Shown here one piece after another: positions 25,950-34,320 of a stretch of 64,000 nucleotides of DNA; position 1 is the first letter of the stretch, and each line of letters starts with the position of its first letter. A program made the translations under genes and the position numbers. This DNA is from UBA5794 sp963714375 (GTDB taxonomy: Bacteria > Actinomycetota > Acidimicrobiia > Spongiisociales > UBA5794). The notes below the pieces were generated by a model. That model was not told the DNA's origin and searched no databases. It saw only the letters and a list, made by a program, of their open reading frames with translations. Location: positions 186,001 to 250,000 of the forward strand of contig CAVQOG010000003.1 of NCBI GenBank assembly GCA_963714375.1, read 5' to 3'.

Positions 25950-27005
25950 CTACGCGTTCCATCTCATCCATGCTCCGTGGGCATGCCCCCACGCAAGGAC
26001 ACGCTCGGTCCGGTCGGGCCATGTCGTGACCGTCAAACGGTGTCCTTCTGCGTCGTACTGCTCGGGTGCAGATTCGAATCTCACATGGGCGAGCGGTTGC
26101 CGGGTGGTTGCCAGGGCACCGGCCTGCTCCATGGCCTCCGAGATTGCAGATCGGCTTTCCTGTGGCAGATACATCCACATGACGGAATGCTGAAGCACCG
26201 TCATGACGCCAGGCTGCGTCGGCTCGGAAAGTCGCTCCTCGGTCCACTGAGCGGCGTCCGCCGAGGCGAGCGAGAAGTCGCCTGGTCGGACCATCTCGAG
26301 TGCCGCCCGGAGCCGCTGGAAGCGTGCGGGTTGGTCAGCCCACACGAACGACAGGAGCCGCGTCTGCGCCTGGGGATCGGACGCGTCGAGTGGCGAAAGG
26401 TCACATCCTTGACGTGCAATGATCTCGAACCGTTCGGGAAACCGTGGAACGGGACCGGTCCAATCGAATTCAATGATGGGCGAATCGTCAGCTCCGTCCC
26501 ACATCCACTGTTCGGAGCGATACCGATACCGATCGGCCAGGAGGTTGAGCCCAGCTGACGAACCGATCTCAAGGAGCCGTATTTGGAGAGGACGATTGTC
26601 GAGCGCGTATGCGAGGCCAGGAAGAAGGGCGACGGATCTTCCGATCTCGTTGGTTTGCGGTGCCACCTGTTGGGCTTCGACCAGGTAATCCGTGTTGTGG
26701 ACAACGACGTCGAGAAAGTCGCTGGTGAGAGTTTGCCTGACCGGCGTGCCACCAACCGAAGGGAAATGGCGCGCAAGCCGAGGGGCCTTCCCGTCGAGAA
26801 CAAGACGATGGATACCTCCCATGAACCGCAACGGGAGAGCATCAGTGAGTGCATCACCGTCGTATTCGGCAACAATGTCGTGGACCGGTCCCCCGTCGTC
26901 AAGGTTGTCAAGCGCCGCTTGGACCAGTTCGGCGTAGAGCGCCGACCCCATCCTCTCGCACCACCCGACCTGCTTGACGAACGACGTACGAATCGTCTCG
27001 TTCAT
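25950..27005 (-). CDS. DUF2332-family protein
   Basis: 351 residues. The sequence matches DUF2332: LEIGSSAGLNLLADRYRY in the middle, a Ser/Gly-rich turn resembling a methyltransferase-like nucleotide loop, and a C-terminal VLAWGHAHGAWMRW. The N-terminal 100 residues contain ADALPLRF-like helices (DALTDALPLRFMGGIHRL). The function is unknown. It overlaps the SRAP gene stop by 4 bp (ATGA), so the two are translated together. Confidence 0.8.
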   Translation of the reverse strand: MNETIRTSFVKQVGWCERMGSALYAELVQAALDNLDDGGPVHDIVAEYDGDALTDALPLRFMGGIHRLVLDGKAPRLARHFPSVGGTPVRQTLTSDFLDVVVHNTDYLVEAQQVAPQTNEIGRSVALLPGLAYALDNRPLQIRLLEIGSSAGLNLLADRYRYRSEQWMWDGADDSPIIEFDWTGPVPRFPERFEIIARQGCDLSPLDASDPQAQTRLLSFVWADQPARFQRLRAALEMVRPGDFSLASADAAQWTEERLSEPTQPGVMTVLQHSVMWMYLPQESRSAISEAMEQAGALATTRQPLAHVRFESAPEQYDAEGHRLTVTTWPDRTERVLAWGHAHGAWMRWNA

Positions 27006-27694
27006 TCGCTCTCCACAGCAGCAGTTTCAAGTCGGGTGAGGTTGTCTGCTGTGTCGTTGCGGACGTTGTTGACGAGTGTCGATACCGGATACTCAACAAG
27101 TCTGGACGCCGGATACACCGTGACGATGTCGTTGACCGCATCTGCTCCGTTCGCAGGGTCGAGCCAGGTACCCCAGTGTTTCTCCTCGATGATGACAGGC
27201 ATCCGATCATGGATGGGTTCGAGGAGTTGATTGGGTTTTCCAGTGAGAATCGTGCAGGTGAGCAGCCGCTCATCGGTTTCCTTGTCCCTCCACGACGCCC
27301 ATAGCCCTGCAGCAGAAAGGGGACTCCCATCCTTATTGCGGATGTAATGGGGCAGCTTGCCCTTCTCCTTTCGTTCCCATTCGTAGAATCCGTCAAGAGG
27401 AATCAGGCAACGATGTTCCGCGAATGAGTCGCGGAACATCGGCATGTCCGCCGCGGTTTCGACTCTCGCGTTGATGGCCCGGTTGCCGATCTTGCGGTCC
27501 TTCGCCCAGAACGGCACCAGACCCCACCGAAATGATGTGAGCACGCGGTCACCGTCGTGTTCGGCAACGGCGTACACATTCATGGTCGGGGCCACATTCC
27601 ACGATGGTGTGATCGTTTCGGTCCGTACGAAATCGGTCCCGAAGTGCTCCGCATAGAACTCTGGCTTCTCCACCTGAACAAATCGTCCGCACAT
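27002..27694 (-). CDS. SRAP-domain protein (YedK/HMCES family)
   Basis: 230 residues. It begins MCGRF, so Cys2 becomes the catalytic N-terminal residue after Met removal. Further SRAP motifs are SWNVAPT, RWGLVPFWA, NARVET, RCLIPLDGFYEW and PIHDRMPVI. These proteins form a stable thiazolidine crosslink with abasic sites in single-stranded DNA, shielding them during replication. It is first of a two-gene unit with DUF2332. A perfect palindrome sits two bases upstream of its start codon. Confidence 0.92.
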   Translation of the reverse strand: MCGRFVQVEKPEFYAEHFGTDFVRTETITPSWNVAPTMNVYAVAEHDGDRVLTSFRWGLVPFWAKDRKIGNRAINARVETAADMPMFRDSFAEHRCLIPLDGFYEWERKEKGKLPHYIRNKDGSPLSAAGLWASWRDKETDERLLTCTILTGKPNQLLEPIHDRMPVIIEEKHWGTWLDPANGADAVNDIVTVYPASRLVEYPVSTLVNNVRNDTADNLTRLETAAVESE

Positions 27695-27696
27695 AT

Positions 27697-27718
27697 GGTG
27701 TCATCGTACGATGACACC
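27697..27718. promoter_or_regulatory. Perfect 22-bp palindrome abutting the SRAP start codon
   Basis: GGTGTCATCGT (27697-27707) is followed directly by its exact reverse complement (27708-27718). It ends two bases from the SRAP ATG, where it would cover the ribosome-binding region or, for a leaderless transcript, the promoter -10 zone. It does not resemble the actinobacterial LexA box (GAAC-N4-GTTC). It could be an operator or an RNA hairpin blocking translation. Confidence 0.6.
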
Positions 27719-27795
27719 AGCTCACAGCTGACGGCTTTCAGCACACAGCCAGGAATCAGACGTCGGACTTCGGTTCTCGGTCATCGGTCATCGCA
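27719..27795. repeat. R1 intergenic repeat, copy c
   Basis: It contains AGCTCACAGCTGACGGC, TTTCAGC, GACGTCGGACTTCGG and a tandem TCGGTCATC pair. Orientation of the units is reversed relative to copy b. It lies in the divergent gap between SRAP and the ABC ATPase. Confidence 0.6.
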
Positions 27796-27825
27796 TACAC
27801 GTCAAGCGGTCTACCGTTTGGGCCG

Positions 27826-28755
27826 ATGGTTGAAACAATGGATTACGCGATCGGTTTCTGGTCTGTCCACAAGACGTTTGGGGAAGTGACTGCCCTCGAA
27901 TCAGTGGACTTCGCCGCGCCCACCGGAGCCGTCACCGTGCTCCTTGGGCCCAACGGCGCTGGAAAGACCACCACCGTCCGTCTGACGACCGGGGCGCTGA
28001 TCCCCGACGACGGAACCATCCGCGTGCTCGGCATGTCCCCACTCGAACAGGGAGACGAGGTCCGACGCCGAGTCGGCGTCGTCCCACCGAAGCCTGCGTT
28101 CTACGATCAACTGACCGGTTGGGAGAACCTCCAGTTCGCCGCGACGATCTTCGAGAGCAATGAGGTCAACGCCCGATCGGCGGCAGAGCGGTTCGGAATC
28201 GACCATGCGCTCGAGCAGGAGGTCGGCGGCTACTCGACGGGAATGCGCACCCGCCTCGCACTCGCCCGAGCCGTCATCCACGATCCAGAGATTCTGATGC
28301 TCGACGAACCAACCGCTGGGCTCGATCCAGAGTCCTCACGCGCTGTTCTCGATCTGATCAAAGAGATGGCAGGCAGGGGTCGCACGATCGTGATGTGCAC
28401 CCACCTGCTCCACGAGGCTGAAGGCGTTGCCGATCAAGTCGTTCTCATGGACAACGGATCGGTCCGCGCTGCGGGAAGCCCTCGAGATCTCGCCAATCGA
28501 TACATGACCAACCCAATCGTGATCGTGGATGCGGAAGACCGTTCACTTCTCACCGGAGTCGCTGATCTCGACGGCGTGCTGTCGACCCGTTTCGACGACG
28601 GACTCCATGTCACCATCGACTCAATCGACCGGATACCCGACATCGTCATCGAACTCGTCAAGCGCGGGGTTCGTCCGACACGGATCGAACCCTTGAATCC
28701 AACGCTTGAGGACCTGTACTTCGAAATGCAGCGAAGACATCGGGAGTCCGTATGA
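27826..28755 (+). CDS. ABC transporter ATP-binding protein (ABC-2 exporter type)
   Basis: 309 residues from ATG 27826; a second ATG at 27838 is possible and neither has a strong ribosome binding site. Walker A GPNGAGKTT, signature YSTGMRTRLALARA and Walker B ILMLDEPTAGLD are intact. The C-terminal 90 residues resemble the extension of drug or antibiotic exporter ATPases. It overlaps the permease gene by 4 bp. Substrate is not predictable. Confidence 0.85.
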   Translation: MVETMDYAIGFWSVHKTFGEVTALESVDFAAPTGAVTVLLGPNGAGKTTTVRLTTGALIPDDGTIRVLGMSPLEQGDEVRRRVGVVPPKPAFYDQLTGWENLQFAATIFESNEVNARSAAERFGIDHALEQEVGGYSTGMRTRLALARAVIHDPEILMLDEPTAGLDPESSRAVLDLIKEMAGRGRTIVMCTHLLHEAEGVADQVVLMDNGSVRAAGSPRDLANRYMTNPIVIVDAEDRSLLTGVADLDGVLSTRFDDGLHVTIDSIDRIPDIVIELVKRGVRPTRIEPLNPTLEDLYFEMQRRHRESV

Positions 28756-29576
28756 GATGGAAGATGGTCAAGGCGGTCGTTCGTGCGGATCTGTTCCGGT
28801 TGGTCAAGACCCGTGACTACTGGATTCCGCTGTTGATCCTCGGTGGCATGTTCTTCGTCATTCTCCCTGTGATACTCCTCGGTGCGATGTCCTTCGTGAA
28901 GGAAACGAGCGCTGTTGCCCAAATCGGTGAGATCATCGGAACGCTCCCGGATTCGATCCAGAACAATATCCGGGGCGAAAGCGGTGCAACCAGAGCCTCG
29001 TATGCGTTCGCCGTCTATCTTCTCGCTCCGATCGCAATCATCGTCCCCCTTACGATTTCTTCCGCCGTGGGGGCCAACTCCATCGTCGGGGAACGGGAAC
29101 GAGGCACGGGCGAGTTCCTGGCCCATTCCCCTCTGACGGTGAGGGAGATCTACCTCGGCAAGCTGATCGCGAGCCTGATCCCCGGCTATGCGGCTGGAAT
29201 CGTCGGTTTCGGCCTGTACTCAATCGTTGTCAACGTCATCGTCGGTAGCCAGCTCGGGGGTTGGTTCTTTCCGACGGCAGGCTGGCTCCTTCTCGTGCTC
29301 TGGGTGGTTCCGCCGTTCATCGCTATCGCCTTGTCGCTCATCCTGCGGCTTTCCGCACGGGTACGCAGCGCGGCTTCCGCCCACCAAGCATCCAGCCTCG
29401 TCACGCTGCCTGTCATCTTGATGAGTTACGTCGTGGCATCCGGCCTCCTCTACAGCCCCGTGATCTCAGCGGCAGTCGCTGGGCTCATCGCATGGCTTAT
29501 CGCTCTGGCACTACTGGCATCAGGGGCGAAGTCGATCCGTCGTGAACGCCTGCTTGGCGTCTCTGCGGATCTCTAG
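28752..29576 (+). CDS. ABC-2 type transporter permease
   Basis: 274 residues, six predicted membrane segments: a cytoplasmic N-terminus with RLVKTRDYW then LLILGGMFFVILPVILLG, and a later cluster ending GLIAWLIALALLASG. VGERERGTGEFLAHSPLTVREIYLGKL is the cytoplasmic loop common to ABC-2 permeases that contact the ATPase. Translationally coupled to the upstream ATPase. The convergent GNAT gene follows after nine bases, its stop near a GATCTCTAGAGATC palindrome. Confidence 0.82.
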   Translation: MRWKMVKAVVRADLFRLVKTRDYWIPLLILGGMFFVILPVILLGAMSFVKETSAVAQIGEIIGTLPDSIQNNIRGESGATRASYAFAVYLLAPIAIIVPLTISSAVGANSIVGERERGTGEFLAHSPLTVREIYLGKLIASLIPGYAAGIVGFGLYSIVVNVIVGSQLGGWFFPTAGWLLLVLWVVPPFIAIALSLILRLSARVRSAASAHQASSLVTLPVILMSYVVASGLLYSPVISAAVAGLIAWLIALALLASGAKSIRRERLLGVSADL

Positions 29577-29585
29577 AGATCGAAC

Positions 29586-30086
29586 CTATCGGAGCTGCTT
29601 CTCGAGAATCATGGTCGATATGAATCTGCCATCCTTGAAACCTGCCTCATCGAGAACGCCTACCTCCACGTAGCCGAGCTTGCAGTGCACCGCTACTGAC
29701 GCATCGTTCGGCAGGGCAACAATGGCGTATGCGCGGTGAAAGCCTTCGACGGCAAGGGTGTCCACCAGTGCGCCCAACAGGTCCGAGCCAATCCCAACAC
29801 CTACGTTGTCCGGGTTGAGCACGACGGTCGTCTCCACCGAACTCCGGTATGCGGCCTTGTTCCGCCACGGGCCGGACCAGGCGACGCCAACCACCGCTCC
29901 GGACTGCTCAGATACCAGAACCGGATAGCCACGAGAAACTCGATCGCGCAGCCATTCCTTGCGTTGGTCGTTGGTCCACGGCTCGGTATCGAACGACACG
30001 TGGCTGTCAACGATGACCGTGTTGTAGATGTCGTTCATGCGGATCGAGTCCTCCACCGTTGCGGGGCGGATGACTCGGTCGGTCAT
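29586..30086 (-). CDS. GNAT acetyltransferase, phosphinothricin N-acetyltransferase-like
   Basis: 166 residues from ATG 30086, overlapping the ABC permease stop by 4 bp; the longer open frame upstream is the shadow of the ABC genes. MTDRVIRPATVEDSIRMNDIYN, the VSFDTEP segment and GVGIGSDLLGALVDTL are typical of the PAT/bar-like GNAT group, which acetylates small amines and some herbicides or antibiotics. Position as third gene of an exporter operon suggests a detoxification or self-resistance role, which is inference. Confidence 0.8.
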   Translation of the reverse strand: MTDRVIRPATVEDSIRMNDIYNTVIVDSHVSFDTEPWTNDQRKEWLRDRVSRGYPVLVSEQSGAVVGVAWSGPWRNKAAYRSSVETTVVLNPDNVGVGIGSDLLGALVDTLAVEGFHRAYAIVALPNDASVAVHCKLGYVEVGVLDEAGFKDGRFISTMILEKQLR

Positions 30087-30913
30087 GCCTCGGCCGTTGC
30101 CTTCTTCGCGCGTCGTGAAGTGCGAGACGTGCCGGGGGAAGCCTCCCACGTAAAGAATCGAACAGCGATCACAATCGCCACAGCTCCCCAAACCGCCATG
30201 ACACCGAGGCTCGCCCAGTCGAACCCTGATCCCTCGTTCAACGGGTTGAAAGCCGCGACGAATGGTTCGACGAAGTGTTTGAGGGGGAAGATGTTCGCGA
30301 CCGTGTCGAGCCATGCGGGCGCCTCGTCGGAAGGAACAATGAAGACACCGGAGATGAACGCAAGAGGAAGGAGTGTGGCATTCGTGATTGCCGTTGCCGA
30401 CTCGCCGGATGAGACAAGTGAGGCAACCATGAGCCCCAGGGCGGCGAAACATCCGACGCCGACCAGGAATGTCACGATGACGGCAGGCAGGGTTTGGGCG
30501 TAGATGTTGACGCCGTAAAACACAACACCGATCGACATCATGATAACAACCGAGATGATGGCGATCATGATCGCACTGAGGATCTTGCCACCCATGTAGA
30601 TGGTCGGCGGTAGCGGCGTTCCCTTGATCCTCTTGAGGATTCCTTCGTCGCGTTGGTATGCCGTGGTGACCGCGAGGTTCGTGTAGGTCGCCGAGACAGC
30701 TGCAAACACCGCCATCGCTGGGGCGTAGTACTGAGCGACATTGATCCCGAGTTCCTCGATGTATTCGTTCCCGAAGATGAGAGCGAAGACAACGAAGATC
30801 ATCAGGGGGAAGAGCAGTGTGAAGAACGCGGCGGTCGGGTTTCTGAAGAAGATCTTGTTCTGGTACACGGTTTGGCCCCAGAGAAGCTTTGTGAGCGACT
30901 GTTGATTTGCCAT
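30083..30913 (-). CDS. ABC-2 type transporter permease (drug exporter-like)
   Basis: 276 residues from ATG 30913, which overlaps the ATPase stop; a GTG one codon earlier is also open. Six hydrophobic segments: FFTLLFPLMIFVVFALIF, IMIAIISVVIMMSIGVVFYG and FLVGVGCFAALGLMVASL among them. TTAYQRDEGILKRIKGTPLP is the conserved ABC-2 loop of the DrrB-like family. The tail is Lys/Arg-rich and cytoplasmic. It sits between ATPase and GNAT genes in a coupled three-gene operon. Confidence 0.84.
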   Translation of the reverse strand: MANQQSLTKLLWGQTVYQNKIFFRNPTAAFFTLLFPLMIFVVFALIFGNEYIEELGINVAQYYAPAMAVFAAVSATYTNLAVTTAYQRDEGILKRIKGTPLPPTIYMGGKILSAIMIAIISVVIMMSIGVVFYGVNIYAQTLPAVIVTFLVGVGCFAALGLMVASLVSSGESATAITNATLLPLAFISGVFIVPSDEAPAWLDTVANIFPLKHFVEPFVAAFNPLNEGSGFDWASLGVMAVWGAVAIVIAVRFFTWEASPGTSRTSRRAKKATAEA

Positions 30914-31809
30914 CACTCACCCTCCCCCGTGAGATCGAGATAGACATCCTCAAGGGACGGTCGAGCAACGTTGAGATCGACAAGCTCGATGCCTCGCTCG
31001 ACCGCCCACCCTGAGATGGCATGCACGTCCCGTGTTGGCGTCGTCGAGCGAACGGTGACGAGTCCTTCCGGGGACATCGAAGCATCCGAAACTGGAAATC
31101 CATCGGCATCAAAATCGCCGGCTTGGAAAGTGATGAGAGTCGCGGATGTCTCCCGTCCACCGAGCGATTCGGGCGTGCCTTCAGCAACGATGACGCCGTC
31201 AGCGATCACGGCGACACGATCTGCGAGATGTTGGGCTTCGTCCATGTAGTGCGTCGTCAGCAACACCGTCTTGCCGAGAGCCACCAGATTCTCAACAACC
31301 GACCATGCCTGGCGTCGCGCACTTGGATCGAATCCGGTCGTCGGCTCATCGAGGAAGATCAGCTCAGGATCGCCGACGATGCCCAACGCAAGCTCGAGTC
31401 GACGTTTCTGTCCACCTGAGAGGGTCTTGATGCGGGCGTCGGTCTTCTCATCGAGTCCAACGATCTCGATGAGTTCCGCTGTTGGCCGACGTTTCGAATA
31501 CATCGATCCGTAAATGTCGATCGCTTCTTTGACTGTCAGTTGTGTCTCGATTGCAGTCTCTTGAAGCACGATCCCGATCTGCTCGCGGAAGGCTCGAGGC
31601 GAATCATCCGGGTCGAAACCGAGAACCGTCACATCCCCGGAGGAGCGCCTCCTGTGCCCCTCAAGAATCTCCACGGCGGTCGACTTCCCAGCACCATTCG
31701 GACCGAGAAGGGCAAAGACCTCACCCTTTTCAACAGAAAAATTGATACCCCGCACCGCGTGGATGTCGCCGTAGTGCTTTTGGAGGTTCGATACGGAGAT
31801 CACTGGCAT
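30913..31809 (-). CDS. ABC transporter ATP-binding protein (DrrA-like)
   Basis: 298 residues. Walker A GPNGAGKST, Q-loop GIVLQET, signature LSGGQKRRLELALG and Walker B LIFLDEPTTGFD are all present, followed by the switch His in LTTHYMDEA. This is the DrrA/daunorubicin-exporter type of ABC-2 ATPase. First gene of an operon with permease and GNAT, reading away from the amt promoter. Confidence 0.88.
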   Translation of the reverse strand: MPVISVSNLQKHYGDIHAVRGINFSVEKGEVFALLGPNGAGKSTAVEILEGHRRRSSGDVTVLGFDPDDSPRAFREQIGIVLQETAIETQLTVKEAIDIYGSMYSKRRPTAELIEIVGLDEKTDARIKTLSGGQKRRLELALGIVGDPELIFLDEPTTGFDPSARRQAWSVVENLVALGKTVLLTTHYMDEAQHLADRVAVIADGVIVAEGTPESLGGRETSATLITFQAGDFDADGFPVSDASMSPEGLVTVRSTTPTRDVHAISGWAVERGIELVDLNVARPSLEDVYLDLTGEGE

Positions 31810-31868
31810 GTCGGTATTTCAGCAGACTCCGCGACGGAATGCTGAAGATCTTCGACGCTGGGGTCGCC

Positions 31869-31928
31869 GAAACACCGCCGAAACAGACGCGTCTCTGAGG
31901 CGTAACCGCCCCGTAACAGCACCGAAAA
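31869..31928 (+). promoter_or_regulatory. GlnR-type operator array upstream of amt
   Basis: Six 5-base half-sites begin every 11 bases: GAAAC 31869, GAAAC 31880, GTCTC 31891, GTAAC 31902, GTAAC 31913, GAAAA 31924. The known actinobacterial GlnR element alternates GTnAC-like and GAAAC-like half-sites with 6-base spacers. Spacing here is exact. The array ends 39 bases before the amt ATG, as expected for nitrogen control of ammonium uptake. Confidence 0.7.
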
Positions 31929-31967
31929 GTGCGTGTCGTACGGTTTCTCAATCAATACGGAGGGACG

Positions 31968-33275
31968 ATGAAACGGATACTGATACTCACCTCGCTTGCC
32001 GCGTTTGGGGTGGCGGGACCCGGAGCAGGGGTGGCAGCAGCGCAAGAGACGAGCGTTGCGGACGTCGCGGCTGCGGTTGACAGCGTGTGGCTCGTGGTGG
32101 CCGCGATCCTCGTGATGTTCATGCAGGCCGGATTCGCCCTGGTTGAGGCAGGGTTCACACGGGCAAAGAACGCAGGCAACATCATCATGAAGAACATCAT
32201 GGACTTCTCGGTGGGTGGCATCGTCTATTGGGCATTTGGATTTGCCCTGGCGTACGGCGGAACCTCACTCGGCGGGTTCATCTCCTACGGCGATGTGTTC
32301 TTCTTCAACGACAACAGCCGCGCGGGTGAGTGGTTCTTCCAGGTCGTGTTCGCCGCGACCGCTGCGACGATCATCTCGGGAGCCGTTGCGGGGCGCGTGA
32401 AGTTCTCGTCGTACCTCATCTACACACCCTTCGTCACAGGACTCATATATCCGATCGTGACTCATTGGGTATGGGGAGGAGGCTGGCTTTCTTCGCTGGG
32501 CTTCGTGGACTTCGCAGGTTCCGGGGTCGTCCACATGCTTGGTGGGAGCGCAGCCCTTGCCGGGGTGATCGTGGTTGGTCCGAGGATCGGAAAGTACTCA
32601 GCGGACGGCAAGCCGAGACCGATCCCGGGACATTCGGTCACCCTTGGTGCGCTTGGTGTCTTCATCCTGTGGTTCGGTTGGTACGGCTTCAACGCTGGTT
32701 CGACACTTGCCGCAGTGGGTGCTGACATTGCCACCCCTGCTGTCACCACGACCCTCGCAGCATGTGCCGGATCCATCGGGGCGATGTTCACCGCATGGTT
32801 CGTCGTTGGCAAGCCGGACGTGGGATACACACTCAACGGCATCCTCGCCGGACTCGTCGCCATTACAGCCGGAGCAGACCGTCTGAGCTTTTCTGCTGCG
32901 GTTCTCACCGGGCTCGTCGCTGGCGTCATCATGGTGTTCTCAGTGATCTGGTTCGAACGGTCAGGAATCGACGATCCAGTAGGGGCGATCTCCGTCCACG
33001 GAACCGCTGGCCTGTGGGGTGTCCTGGCTGTTGGATTGCTTGGATCCGGTTCTCTCACAACACAAGCCCTCGGCGCTGCGGCAATCATGGCGTGGGCATT
33101 CGGCACATCTTTCCTGGTGTTCAAGGTGATCGACCTCACCGTCGGGATGCGAGTCTCAGAGGCTGAGGAGATCGACGGTCTCGATCGATCCGAGCATGGC
33201 GGAGAGGCGTATCCCGAGTTCGTGTTCCAAGAGCAGGTCGCTGACAAGCGCCTCCTCGATCCCGTAGGGACATAG
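31968..33275 (+). CDS. amt: Ammonium transporter
   Basis: 435 residues from ATG 31968, preceded by CGGAGGGA. A cleavable-looking N-terminal segment ends near AAAQE, followed by about 11 membrane helices. Amt signatures are GFALVEAGFTRAKNAGNIIMKN, GSGVVHMLGGSAALAG with a conserved channel His, and GTAGLWGVLAVG with the second channel His just before it. It moves ammonium or ammonia into the cell. No glnK gene follows. Its upstream region carries a GlnR-like array. Confidence 0.93.
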   Translation: MKRILILTSLAAFGVAGPGAGVAAAQETSVADVAAAVDSVWLVVAAILVMFMQAGFALVEAGFTRAKNAGNIIMKNIMDFSVGGIVYWAFGFALAYGGTSLGGFISYGDVFFFNDNSRAGEWFFQVVFAATAATIISGAVAGRVKFSSYLIYTPFVTGLIYPIVTHWVWGGGWLSSLGFVDFAGSGVVHMLGGSAALAGVIVVGPRIGKYSADGKPRPIPGHSVTLGALGVFILWFGWYGFNAGSTLAAVGADIATPAVTTTLAACAGSIGAMFTAWFVVGKPDVGYTLNGILAGLVAITAGADRLSFSAAVLTGLVAGVIMVFSVIWFERSGIDDPVGAISVHGTAGLWGVLAVGLLGSGSLTTQALGAAAIMAWAFGTSFLVFKVIDLTVGMRVSEAEEIDGLDRSEHGGEAYPEFVFQEQVADKRLLDPVGT

Positions 33276-33280
33276 AGGGT

Positions 33281-33346
33281 CGGATTGCGGATTCCGGATT
33301 ACCGAAGTCCGATGACCGAATTCAGAAGTCAGAAGTCAGAGACCAA
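33281..33346. repeat. R1 intergenic repeat, copy d
   Basis: CGGATTGCGGATTCCGGATT is followed by GAAGTCCGATGACCGAA and TCAGAAG repeated twice plus TCAGAGA. It lies directly after amt and abuts the R2 element at 33351. Confidence 0.65.
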
Positions 33347-33350
33347 CTCC

Positions 33351-33424
33351 CGTCCTCCCTTCAGGGGCGACGGATCCGACGGAGTCGGATCAGGGGGGGC
33401 GTGCGAGCCCGCGAGCCCCGTCCC
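33351..33424 (+). repeat. R2 dispersed multi-hairpin element, copy a
   Basis: Order of blocks: a GTCCTCCCTTCAGGGG hairpin arm, ATCCGAC-GGAG-TCGGAT dyad, a G-rich run, then GTGCGAGCCCGCGAGCCCCG. The same order recurs at 47356-47427, and in reverse complement at 54520-54589. REP-like in size and structure; no coding function seen. Confidence 0.75.
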
Positions 33425-33469
33425 GAGCAGAAGTCGGAACCGACGGCGAGGCTGTAGCGTCGGACCTGT

Positions 33470-34258
33470 ATGGACAACCGCTATCGGATTGTGTTGCTGA
33501 TCATCGCCGTATCGGTGCTGATCGCCGCGTGTTCCGGCTCGGATGGAGAAACACAGATGGGTACCTTGGAAGGGCTTTGGGCGATCGAAACAGTTGCTGA
33601 TGCGGAGAGTCGCCTGGTCAGGCCCGTCGAAGACACCTCTCCATATCTCCAGTTCGCCGATTCCACGATCGCAGGCAATACCGGCTGCAACAGCTTTTCG
33701 GGGTCGGCGCAGATCGGAGCCGACGGAACGTTCGCAGTCGGCGACCTGGCGACGACCCTGATCGGGTGTGACCCCGCCCGCACATCCCAGGAGGCAAACA
33801 TCCACCGAGCCCTCGCCGAAGCCGATGGGTGGATGGCTGACTCCACGACGGCCGTGCTCACAACAAGCGGTGTCGCCGTGATGGAGATGTCACGATCAGA
33901 CACCAGTTTGGCTGATTCCCAGTGGTTCGTGACATCACTCAACAACGGACACGGAGGAGTCCAATCCGTCGCACAGGGTTCCGACCCGACGCTGAACTTT
34001 GGAGACGACGGGCATGTGTCTGGGACCACAGGCTGCAACGACTTCACCGCAGCCTTTGGAACCGATGCTGGATCCCTGACCATCGGACCGGTGGGAATGA
34101 CCAAGAAGCTGTGTGGAACGCCGAGTGGGATCATGGATCAGGAACACCGGATGGTGGCCGCCCTCAATCGCGCCGACGCCTACTCAATCGCGGGAGACCG
34201 TCTCACCATTCATGACGTCAACGGAGCGACCCAGATCCTCGCCGTTCGGCAGATCTGA
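33470..34258 (+). CDS. Lipoprotein with two META (HslJ-like) domains
   Basis: 262 residues. The signal MDNRYRIVLLIIAVSVLIAAC ends in a lipobox with Cys at residue 21. Two META domains follow: the first has LEGLWAIE, GNTGCNSFSGSAQI and LIGCDP; the second has LADSQWFVTSL, GTTGCNDFTAAF and MTKKLCG. Each has the paired Cys and the G-T-GCN-F motif of HslJ. Exported lipoproteins of this type are linked to envelope or antibiotic stress, but the role is unknown. The gene begins just after repeats R1 and R2. Confidence 0.82.
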   Translation: MDNRYRIVLLIIAVSVLIAACSGSDGETQMGTLEGLWAIETVADAESRLVRPVEDTSPYLQFADSTIAGNTGCNSFSGSAQIGADGTFAVGDLATTLIGCDPARTSQEANIHRALAEADGWMADSTTAVLTTSGVAVMEMSRSDTSLADSQWFVTSLNNGHGGVQSVAQGSDPTLNFGDDGHVSGTTGCNDFTAAFGTDAGSLTIGPVGMTKKLCGTPSGIMDQEHRMVAALNRADAYSIAGDRLTIHDVNGATQILAVRQI

Positions 34259-34314
34259 CGTCGTCGGACGTCGAAAGGCTGAAAGCAGTGAGCTGTGAGC
34301 TGAAAGCTGAAAGC
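34257..34314. repeat. R1 intergenic repeat, copy e
   Basis: GACGTCGTCGGACGTCG is followed by AAAGGCTGAAAGC and tandem GAGCTGAAAGCTGAAAGCT. It fills the gap between the convergent META lipoprotein and exonuclease genes. Confidence 0.6.
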
Positions 34315-34320
34315 TCCTCC

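Noticed and set aside
27691..27720. LexA/SOS box upstream of the SRAP gene
   Set aside because: The palindrome lacks GAAC/GTTC half-sites, so it was recorded only as an unassigned dyad.
29568..29581. GATCTCTAGAGATC palindrome between convergent genes as a terminator
   Set aside because: Stem is short and AT-rich without a loop or T tract; probably chance around the stop codon.
29586..31187. A 533-codon minus-strand open frame covering GNAT and part of the ABC genes
   Set aside because: Only the last 166 codons have homology (GNAT); the upstream part is Arg/Ser/His-rich and runs out of frame over the ABC permease and ATPase, which overlap in proper ATGA style.
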